This document shows, piece by piece, positions 13,201-24,056 of a DNA stretch of 64,000 nt. The stretch comes from Brugia malayi (taxonomy: Eukaryota > Nematoda > Chromadorea > Rhabditida > Onchocercidae): contig NW_025062476.1 in NCBI RefSeq assembly GCF_000002995.4, forward strand, positions 11,282,501 through 11,346,500, written 5' to 3'. Each line of letters starts with the position of its first letter. Position 1 is the first letter of the stretch. A model generated the notes under the pieces. It was not told the DNA's origin, did not search any database, and saw only the letters and a program-made list of their open reading frames with translations. Both the position numbers and the translations under genes were made by a program.

Positions 13201-16200
13201 CCCTATATTTTGAAATTTTCTAAGGTTATTGTGAGATCCTATTTGAAATTTTCGGGAATTTACTTTCTGAATTTATGAAGAATTTGTTATACAGTAGAGA
13301 TAGTTACATATCTCAATAATAAGAAGGAAAATACAAAGTGATTTCTTTTCTAGAAGGGTATAAGGCACAAAAGATTGAAATGAAAGTACTGGAAGATAAA
13401 GTGGCCACATACATGGAAAGTATCATAGCTCTCGAGGATGAGCAGCGTAAGAATGTTGCGCTTAAAACTCAAATTGAATCTCTGGAATTGGAAAATTCGG
13501 AGTTGGGAGCAAAATTGAACGATGAAATTAGACGATCTGATAAGGTTAATTTACTATTTGGAATTAAATGGTTTGTACTGTTTTTGATATGAAACTGATT
13601 GCTGTATAATGACTCTTTATTAACTGTAACAAATTTGATTCCTTTACACTTTGTTGTTAAAGATCCTAAATATCTTTTATATCTTATTATTTCAGGCTGA
13701 ATTTGATTGCAAACAACTGAATGAACGAATTGATGAGATTGAAAAGGAAAAAGAGCATCTTCGACAAGAACGACGTGAATTAAGTGAACAACTGCTTTTG
13801 CATGGTGAGTGCATAGTGAAGTTTTCTTATTCACCTGAAAATAACAGCCAGTGTCGGAACTTTTTCATAAAATACTTTCAGATAATAGCAACGGTGCTCC
13901 ATCATTATACGATGAAACAACTAACGCAAATTCAGCCGCTATTTTGAGGTTACTTTCAGACGAAAAAATAGAATATCATCAATTGTCTAATTACTATCTA
14001 ATTATCAATTATTAGTTGTTAATGTCTAAGACTTATAGCTCTGTATGTAGGCGTATATGGTGTTAAAATTACATTTAATAGATTTTTTTTTTTTTTCTCG
14101 GGAAGGCTTACAAAGTTTCTTCAGTTCTGTTTTGCTTCTCTTAAATTCGAACTTTATTCCAGAGAACGAGTCATTCGATTGCAAGCAGAAAACGAGTGTT
14201 TGTTAGCTGGAAATATGGCGGACGACGAAAAGTTGGGTTTAAAGGAAGAACTTAATTCGCTAACTGTTCAGAAGAGAAATTTGGAAACAGAACTTAAATT
14301 GGCACATAACAAATCAGATGACTTGAGAAAACGGTAAGCAATCATGACTAAAATTGAAAATTTCCTTGGTTTTCCTTTTTTCTTCTCAGGCACAATTTTT
14401 ATGGCATTTTATTGAATTTCCATCTTGCATCAATAAAGTTTAGAAATAAATTCCGCAGATCAGTGTATTTCAACTGGAAATGATAGTCACTACTTGTCGT
14501 TGATATTCATTTATTTTAACATTTTAACTTACTTATTCCTCAATAAAAGTGTGTATGTTTTCAAGATTGAAAGAACTGAATGCCATAATTGAATCTGGTA
14601 ACTTTGTGAACAGTGATCGGTTAACAGAGGAGCAGACAGCAAGGGAACGAATGATTATTCAAATAGCACAGCTTGAAGCAAGACTCGAGCAAGCAACTCG
14701 TGATCTGGAACAGCAGATCGCTGAAAAGAAAGCATTAAATGGTGTGGATATGGAGAATATTGTTGAGATTGCTTAAAGTTTACTGCCTCTAGTTATCTGT
14801 CTAATATTTAAAGTTGAAATTTATGAGAAAAATAGATTTGTCTATCTTATTTTTCTGTTCTAGAAGAGCTAACGTTGTCAAAACAACAAGTAAAGAATGA
14901 AAAAGACAGGTTGACACATTATATGGAAAAAGCACGCCGTATGATTGAAGATTTGGAGGAGCAGAATCGAGCTGTTGAAGGTGGTGCACTGAGTAGGCAT
15001 GAATTTGATTCAATTCGTCGTGAAAGGGATACATACAAACAAAATGTATTTCTTTTTCTTGTTAAATGCTTTCATGAAAGAAATAGGCTGAATTCAGATT
15101 TTGCATAAAAAGTGGTAATAATGAAAAAAAAAAAAAAAAAAAAATGGCTTATGTGTAGATTATTAAATATTGTGACTATTTGCTATTTATTTATTCTGTA
15201 TCCCTAATTATTGCAAATTAAAATGGTGGTTTTTATGAAAATTTCGATACAATTTTGCAGATTGAAGCATTGAAAGAAAGTCATGAACGTAGCCGTACAA
15301 TGCAAGAAGAGGAACAGCGATTGTTTACAACTCATGCCTATTACATGGTATTCTATGCATTTGATGATAAGCGTTGATTTTCTTTCTAGTTTTGTATGAT
15401 TTAGCATTAACGGTAATAGTTTTAATAATGTATGGTACTTTTTGTTTAAATCAGAAACTAATCCTAAAATTTGTCAGCTATTAAAGGTAGCTTTAAATTA
15501 TGCTTAATGTAGCATGTTAAACAGTCCAAAAATTTTCATAATATAATGGATCAGAAAAGTGGTCTTGAATAAACTGATGTATTACTGTGCTATAAAACAC
15601 TGTTGAATTTTATTGATAAGGAAATTAATTTATATTAATCGGAAAGTGTAAAAAGTTGATTGAACTAATTTAGTTGTCATGTCATAGTTTCCATCTACTT
15701 AGCTTAGATTTTTTCCCACACTTTCCTTTTTTTTTTTTTTCTTTTTTTTTGCAAAATTATGAATGTAATAAAAAATGATTTTTCAGATGATGCAATTGCA
15801 GCAACAAAATTCTTCATTTAAAGAACATTCCGATGAAAAAAGCTTCTTAACACGACAACGACAATGTAGTAACTTCAATATTATGAGGTGATATCCTATC
15901 CGCTCTTTCCTTTTTTCGTAACTATTCCGAGCTGTTACAGTGGATTATGAAGAGTAACTGGCATATTAGACTATTCGCTACAAACTATTATCTGGCATTC
16001 CTTCATATCTTCTTGACCATTTGTTCATGATTCGTTGTCAGCTTTATTGATAGCGAATATTGGGCAAGTATTTCTAATTTTTTGCTGGTTTTGAAAATTC
16101 CTTTCCAAACAAGAAGGGTAAAGTCTATCGATCAAATGAAGCAGTGAAAATAAATAATTTGATAAATTGGATATTTTTCAGTCATACTATTTGCTAAAAA

Positions 16201-16676
16201 AACTGTCCTTTGAACTATAATTTTCCTTTTTATGTGCCAAACTTTTGAATGATATCAAATAGCTTCGACAACAAGAATATGCTAACTGGTTCTCGTGGAC
16301 ATTCTAATTATAGATAAAAATTTTCATGTTAACCGTTAATTAGATATATATTAACTTTAATCATCAAATATCAGCTTACCTTTGTTTTGACCGTTTCCTC
16401 CGCCCTGGATGCTCGCAGGGATTTTTTGTATTTTTCATTTCTATCAATTTACTTTCTCTCTATTGATTTTCAAGAACATGTTTAAGGAATCAAAAGTATA
16501 ATTGGAGGATGAGATAAAGAAATTTTTTCTTTAATATTTATTTTACCAAGCTTACGATACTTGTTTTCAGTTTGCTGGCTGCAGGTTTATGCTTGATGCT
16601 TGCTTTAACCTTCTTTTCGAGGAATTCTCCGTCACTTTATAGTGAAGTTTCGTTCACCGGTGTACCGCCTACTTGA
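10242..16676 (+). CDS. zyg-12: HOOK-family dynein adaptor with KASH-like tail, ZYG-12 type, 720 aa
   Basis: HOOK proteins link cargo to dynein through an N-terminal Hook domain and a long coiled coil. The nematode member ZYG-12 ties centrosomes to the nuclear envelope. Exons: 10242-10286, 10723-10805, 11303-11481, 11745-11825, 11933-12057, 12172-12264, 12480-12643, 12768-12843, 12950-13076, 13354-13544, 13696-13804, 13882-13948, 14163-14333, 14566-14741, 14864-15045, 15261-15347, 15787-15887, 16571-16676; total 2163 bp, all phases close. The Hook domain (residues about 1-165) shows DLIKW, YKIDPLFF, NWRLKANNLRKIY and LLCRLLQLVLG. Residues about 172-660 are rich in E, K, Q and L heptads. SFLTRQRQ is the usual end of HOOK proteins. 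The last exon adds a hydrophobic stretch (687-701) and a 19-residue tail ending GVPPT, like a KASH peptide. Reading past the exon-17 donor gives an immediate TGA, a possible soluble isoform. Confidence 0.92.
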
Positions 16677-18094
16677 AACACTTCCTTTACTAACCCTTTT
16701 AATATCATATTATTTTCTTCTTCCTTAAAAAAAGGAAAAAAAAAACGAGTTGAAAAGTAACATGCGGCTTGTAAATTTTATGTCATTTTTTTATTTTCTG
16801 TCACCTTTCGCTGATCTCAGATCACTGTTCAAACGGCTTTAAAAGTTGTAACGGAGTTCGGAGGATTCCATTGGAATTGAATATCTTAGATGATGATACA
16901 ATATGTAAAATTGCTCTTACTTCAGGGTCAGAAAAGCTAATTATTTAGTGAATAGAGTATGAATAATTATAGTTTTGATGTCCATTTAGGATCAGTAACT
17001 GTATTTCCTGTGAATATTTCTAACGAGTTTTTTGCGTTTAACTTCCTTTAATTCTGTTTTTCTTGTGTTTTGTTGTTTTATGTTTGGCTTCGCATTCTGC
17101 ATTTGCTTTCCTCATATTCCCTGTGCTTTTTTATTTTTACTTTTTCCGTTGTGTTGATAACGTGTAACGGAAGTGAAATTAATTCTGTTAACAGAGATTC
17201 GAAAGAAGCTGCGTGACATCTTCAGGATGAAATGAGCTTACTACCATTTCTTTTTATTTTTGAAATTGTTCGTCGTTGTTTTATCGTCTTATATCTTATC
17301 TTTTTCTTGAATAGCTACGCGTTATCATGTTCTGATATCAATAAAACCTAGTTTCATATGTATTATTGCATCAATTAACTGGAATATAAGTACCACAGAC
17401 TTCATTTTGTCTATGAAATACATTTCTACTCTTCATACTCTAACTTTCAAAAGATGGATCTAATTAGCTGACGTTTCGTTCTTTCCATAGAAAAAGTTCG
17501 ACAGTATTCATAAGAATACATAAGAATCAGGATGGAGAAGTAATAGAAGAATAAGAAGTAATAGTTTAACAGGTAATATGTTTAGATGATATGCTTACAT
17601 GTGTCGGAAGGAATGATATCCAGGTAGAAATGAATTCACAGGTTAATATATGAGGCAAAGTATAATAGGTTATTTATAAGCTTACTTATTAGTTTATTTG
17701 GAAATTTTACTGCCGGAAGTACACTTCGTTTTATTGAAATTTTTTCAAATGATGGATATTTAGAAAGATCATAACTGGAGTATCATATTTCATAAAAGTA
17801 ATATTCTTGGTATGATCATTGATGATCAATAATGATTCGTAATATTAATTGCGTAATGGTTGTTTTTACGATTCATATTAACATTCCAATTATATAGGAT
17901 AATTTCTTTCACGTTCAATATCAGTGTTGTTTGTACATATTTTTCAATCAATTTATTTTAGTTCGATGAAGGATTAAAAACGTAAATTGAGAAATTTATA
18001 ATGTAGTAGCTGGGGAAGATATTTTTTATTACTGTCTACAATAATTTAATAAAATTTGGAGAACATCTAAGAAAAAAAAAGAAAAGACGAAAGA
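16677..18094. other. Intergenic region, HOOK 3' end to Nudix 5' end
   Basis: It contains the probable HOOK 3' UTR, with AATAAA at 17339-17344. A TTTATTTTAG acceptor ending at 17961 could receive the spliced leader for the Nudix gene, which would leave a 133-nt leader with one short upstream ATG. Nothing else is recognisable. Confidence 0.45.
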
Positions 18095-19439
18095 ATGTAT
18101 AAAATATCAAAACGATTATCATCAACAACAATATATCAAATTGTACTTGATGAACAATTACGTGAACGTTTCTGTGAACGTCTTAAGCAACAATCAATAA
18201 ATCCTATTCGTTCATCTTATCCGATTAAACGATTATCTAGTAAGAAACGAGATAGTGCTGTATTAATACCATTAGCATATATTGATAAATCACCATCAAT
18301 AATATTCACTCATCGATCATTGCTATTAGCTGGTCATCGAGGTGAGATAAGCTTTCCAGGCGGACGTTTAGAGCAAGATGAAACTTATGAACAGGTATGT
18401 TTTGTAAAGTATTATTCTTTTAATTATTTTCCAATACAAATAGATCAAATATTATTAATAATTCTATACTTATATCGTCTGAAATGATAAAAAAAAAAAT
18501 AAATGGCAAATGTTTTAAGACATCAATTATTTACTTACGAATGTAAAAGTGTAAAATTTCGGAGATATTTTATAGTCTAGACAAATTAAGCTAATATTTG
18601 CTGATTTAAGATTTGCTACATTTGAAATAATAATTTTTATATCATAATATACATGTAAATATTAAAATAATGCCATTTATATGAGGATAATTTCAGGCAG
18701 CATTACGCGAAAGTGCTGAAGAGATTGGCTTATATTCCTATGAAGTTGAAGTTTGGGGTTGTTTAAAATATATAACGACACGTTTTATGAGTACTATAAC
18801 GCCAGTTGTTGGTTTAGTACATGACAGTATTGATTTCAGTAAAATTAAAGCAAAATATGATGAAGTTCAAACTGTTTTCGCTGCACCAATTGATGAACTT
18901 TGTATGAAACATCGTTATACACACTTCAGAAAAGGTTATTCATAAATTATTTGCATAAAAACTTATCAAATTGACTTTTTGAATCAGAATAATGCTTATT
19001 ATTGATTTTTTCTTTTTTTTTTCAAACCAAAATTGACTTAGTTATAAGAAGGACTAGTTGAATATGTTCAAAAAGTTGGTAGGTTAATTTAATGCATTGC
19101 TTTTATAATTTTTGATAGAATTGAATGTAATTTTGGGTTTTAAGTGATTTAATTTGTACTTAATAAGAGAATGGTATGAATTTATTTGTTACAAATAAAT
19201 TATCATGTTTATATAATTGAAATAAAAGTATGTTAATGTTTATTATCATAAATGACATGATTTGTTGTATTGCAGGTAATATGGAATACAAATTACCGGT
19301 TTTTTTCACTTCACGTCATTATATTCTTGCTACAAACGTAACACCGCAGAATGAATATCGCATTTGGGGTTTAACTGCCGAAATGCTTCATCTTGCATTG
19401 CTCAATTTATTCCCAAAATTTTATCAGCCTAAAATTTAA
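18095..19439 (+). CDS. CoA diphosphatase-type Nudix hydrolase (NUDT7/NUDT8 group), 233 aa
   Basis: Predicted to cleave CoA and acyl-CoA into phosphopantetheine derivatives and 3',5'-ADP. Exons 18095-18394, 18697-18934 and 19276-19439 total 702 bp with phases closing. The Nudix box spans residues 90-112 with all key residues: G90, E96, R104, E105, E108, E109 and G111. Directly upstream, FTHRSLLLAGHRGEISFPGG fits the extra motif that marks CoA-specific Nudix enzymes. The C-terminus (QPKI) is not a typical peroxisomal PTS1. The N-terminus (MYKISKRLSSTT) is basic and hydroxylated, which would suit a mitochondrial NUDT8-like protein, but this is inference. The first intron interrupts the Nudix box after Q100. 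The length is normal for the family. Confidence 0.92.
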
Positions 19440-22400
19440 ATTGTTACTTGTATTCATCGATGAATTATGATTCAACACATACTTTTCCAAATTCAATCAT
19501 GACTACTTTTTTCCTCCAACTATTCATCATTTTTTTATCAACTGTTAGTTTTGCAGCAAAAAATTTAACCCTGTATAATAATTAGTTTTAAATAATAACA
19601 ATTCGATTGCTAGAATATTATTTTTCTTCAAAAATTTGCCTTGCATTATTGAATTTTTGTCACATTTTTTAATCAGTAGGATTTTTTATGAGAAATGAAT
19701 GAATGATATAATAATTAGCATTTTTGATGTATAATGTTTTGCAAGAAATAGACGAATATATATGTTCTTTTTTTCTTTTTCAAGGAAAATTACCGAGATT
19801 GAACACTGAAAATGTTTCTGGTTCAATTTTTGGAAGTAATTAGGCGAAGAAGAAATATATGTTATAGGGAAAAGTCATGAAGCGAAAGTAAAGATGAAAG
19901 AAAAGTGTGATATAAGTTGACAAATATGTGGAAATTGTTGAGATAATCGTTTAAAATGATTTTAAAAATGAAGTTTAAAATGAGCTTAATGATAATTCCG
20001 CCTGACAAGAGTATAATCTAAACTATTCACTTCCTACTAACAGGTATATTTTATGCTTACTTCTTTAATTTGTTGAGTTTTATTAACTTGTTTTCCTTTT
20101 TATGGAATAAAATATATTTCCGGTGATACAACACAGTGATAAATATCATTTATCTTATTTTTTTTTACCACTTTGATATGTGTTATTCAATTCTTAATAG
20201 ACATATGATAGAATTTGTAATTTACTGTAATAATATCTTGTTGTTATTGAATCAGTGTTATTATAAAATGGTGAACATTAGCTAATAAATTCGATAATAA
20301 ATTAGAATTTGAAAATGAACACTTTAAAATTCAGTGAAAGCATTATTGTATTATTATCAAATTCCTTATGACAACCTTTTCCTCAATCATACCCATTAGC
20401 ATTAAATTTGGCATTTTATAAATGTCTTAGAAATTTTGCTATATTTGATATGTATTCTTGTAAAATAAATTTTATAAATTACCTTCTATGATTCACGTCA
20501 TATTCAGATTCGCTATATTTTTTAATTACCATTATTAAATTGATTGGTGTCGTGCGTTTCAAATACACAACAAAATAAATTGTCGTTTGACAGCCGAATA
20601 TGATATAAAGGATAATTTGTCCAAACTGTCATTAATTAACGAATAATTTTCAAACGAGTAATTTAAAAATATCTAATAATTAAAAAAAAAAATGCAAAAA
20701 AAAATATTGAATTGAAATTGGAATAAAATTATTTGGGAAATATTTCACATTGTCCGTTCAAATAATTTTCATTTTTTTTTTCAGTAATGATTAAATTAAA
20801 TTTTATCCTTTCACTCAAATCATTTCATTTATATTGCTTTAAATTTATAAAATCATTTCTCATTATCGTTTATAATTATCCTTGTTTAGTGACAATTATT
20901 GTTTTTAATATTATTTATGATTAATAGATATTTCATCTTTATTTGATTGAGCATAATCAACTATTTTCATTTCATTCAACTATTTATTAATCTTAAAATT
21001 ATCAAACAAAATATAATTATCATCTCGTTCATTTAGATATCTATCATTTATCGTTAAAATTCTGTTTTTTTTTTTTTCGTTTTTGCTCCACCATAGATTA
21101 ATTTTTAATTTTAGTTAGAATTTTTTTTTGGTTAGAATAATTTATAAAATAGGAATGATAATCTTCAATCATTTATAACATATCCTTTATAATATTATTT
21201 AATAATAAAATTATTCATTTTCACATTATTTAATATCAATTACTTTTTTTCTTTCAAAAATTTTTTCATATTATTTAGTATTAATTATTCTTTTTAACAT
21301 TATTTATTTGTAGCCAATTGAAAGAAAAGCAAAAGAGAAAAAGAAAAAATGATAACAAAATATTTACAATAAAAATTGATAAGATAAAAATGCAATTTAT
21401 ATCAAAGTAACAAAATTTATTGTCTGCTCATTGATTACATATTACACAATCCCATTAATCTGCTGCTAATAATAGTTCGTTTAATGTAAGAGGAAGTTTG
21501 AAAAAGCCGAAAAGCAAATCGAGCATTATTTAACATTTTCATCCCTTCTTTTTCTCTACCTCTCTCTCACCCTCTCTCTCCCTCTCTCCCTCTCTCTCTT
21601 TCTCACACATACATATATATATATATATATCTTTTAATATATTAGCTATATTGAAATTGTAAATGTTATTTGATTTTAAAAAGCATAAAAGTTTATCCCT
21701 AATGCTTCTTCACATTAATTGTCTCTTTTTAAACAGTAGAAGTATAGAAATTTCCTCTCACTTCATTTTTTTTTATTTAAACCATTATAATTTTTTAATT
21801 TCTTTATAATTAATAAAAATTTCAATAATTAATTAATTAAATCATTATTACAAATTATTGATAGAATTTTTTTTCACTATTTTTTTTTTTATTTTTTAAA
21901 TTTACTACCATTTCATTTGCTTTATTATTAAATCATTCTAATAATTAACAATTATTGAAATTTTATAATTTATTTATAATATGAAAAAAAAAGAAATTAT
22001 TTACATTGAATTTAATAAATAATAACTTACTTTAGTACTGCTTTTTATTTATTATTTTGCAATAATGAATTAGATAAATGTGATTGTTTATGCATTATAA
22101 AAAATATTAAAATTATGAATTAATTAATTGGTAAAATTATTCAAAGATTTTTTATCGTTGGTTTTATTTCTTAAATTTATAATATATTTTATTAGACAAA
22201 AAAAAAAAAGTCTTTTCGCAAAATAATTAATGATGAGAAAGAGAAGTGAATGCGATGAAATATTATAAAAAAGAAAAGAAAAGTTGAAAACATTAATTCT
22301 TTTTATATGTACTATAAATTAAATCATTTAATTCAGTTAAAAATATTATTATAATTAATGATATTTAAAAAATTTATTCATTCTTTTTTTTTTTTTTTTC

Positions 22401-24056
22401 AATTCTTGTAATTTTTCATACAAATAAATATTTTATTTTATTGTATATGAAATATTTGCCTTCCATGAAGTAATATGTTATGTTAAAAAAACATTTGAAA
22501 ATAATAAATTAAATATTTTTTATTATTTAATTTTTAATAAATAATTGTACTTTAGTTTATGGTAGAAGAAAAAAGAGAAAGGAGTGGAATGAATGAAAAA
22601 TTTAAAGAATTTTTTTGCATATATCAAATTTTTATTCATTTTTTACTTTCCTCTATTTATTTTTGCCATCTAATGTTTGCTATTTTTTTCTTTAATATTT
22701 AAGAAATAGTCGAATTATTGATCAATGTTTTCTTTTCACTATAAAAAAAAAAAAGAAAAGAAAATACATAGTAAAAAATTTTTGTTTGAATTAAAAAAAA
22801 AAATGAAATATTTGTTATAGGCTAAATAATTGCTAATTTTTAACAATCGTAATTTTTTTTCTCGATAAATTGTAATCTTTACTCAATAAATAAAAATTTT
22901 AGCTTATGCTAGCATTGAATGAATAATGAATAAATTATGATTAATAAAAGATCGTTTTATACATCTTGCAAATGAATCATAGTTCCTGTCATACTTTATA
23001 ATTCAAATTAATTTCTATTTTGGAATTATTTATAACTTTTAAATTAATGAGAAAAAAAAAGTATATAAATATGTTAACAAAAGTAAGAAAAATAGTGCAA
23101 TTTTTTTTTTCCTTCAAATTGATTCATATTGAATGTAATGATTTGTTAATTAAATGATCAGTAATATAGATTGATATTTTTATAATATATTATGCATGAA
23201 ATATAATAATCAACCAGTAGCAATTATTTTTTTTTTTTTCGTCCCGTTATCAAATTTACGATCTGTTAATTTAAAAGTTATAAGAAAAAAAAAAAATTAA
23301 TAAGGCGAGTGAAAAAGAAACGAAATGTAAAATAATAGTTTAAAATATATTTCTTTCACGAAATATTTACGCATATATTTTAATTTTTTTTTTCTATTGA
23401 GAACTGAATAATTTTGTTTAAAAAAAAAGAAATAATAGGAACGAATGATTATTTGATAACAAACCATAATTTCTCGATTTTTTTTTTTTGTTTTAATTTT
23501 TACTGTATTGATAAATAGAAACTGCAGCATTAGTGCTGCAGTTATCAAGTATGATATAAGTAATAGCTGAATTATCAAAATTATAGCAATAATGATAATG
23601 ATATGTGATAATATAATATAATAAATGATAAGAACAGTGATGATATAATGATATAGTGATAGTATCAGATGATGTATTTCGTCACAGAATGACAAAATGA
23701 TCAAAATGATAGTAAACAGTGCTAATATTTTGATAGTAGTAGTGTCATCCACTTTTTTTTTTTATTAAAGCAGTATATAAAAATAAACAAATTTAGAAAT
23801 AATTAATTAATTGAATAAATAAATTAGACAAATATATTTTATATGGCACAGCTTTCCTTACTTTTTTCGCTTTTCAAAAAAAAAAAAATGGTTAGTTGTT
23901 AAAATAAAAATGATTTATTTAATACTATTGAATGAGAGAGAGAGAGAAGGAAAGAAACGGGAAGGATGTCTTGGAAACCAAGAAATGATAATAAGTGCTT
24001 ATTCTGTTACTAACCATTAAAATTATCTTTACTTCTAGCTTAACAATTTCAGAAAT
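19440..24056. other. 4.6-kb AT-rich intergenic desert
   Basis: I find no exon with conserved coding signal. It holds many homopolymer runs, a CT-rich stretch (about 21555-21604) followed by (AT)n (about 21614-21630), and a perfect 9-bp inverted repeat at 23521-23542. TTTCAG ending at 24052 is the probable leader acceptor of the next gene. The 151-codon minus-strand frame at 23297-23752 looks like low-complexity I/L/Y translation. Confidence 0.5.
23521..23542. repeat. Perfect 9-bp inverted repeat with 4-nt loop
   Basis: ACTGCAGCA, loop TTAG, TGCTGCAGT. It is noticeably GC-richer than the surrounding desert and contains two PstI-like CTGCAG words. Confidence 0.85.

Noticed and set aside
13469..13834. 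121-codon minus-strand frame
   Set aside because: Antisense shadow of HOOK coiled-coil exons 10 and 11.
23297..23752. 151-codon minus-strand open frame
   Set aside because: Almost pure I/L/Y/F from AT-rich sequence; no domain, no splice context.
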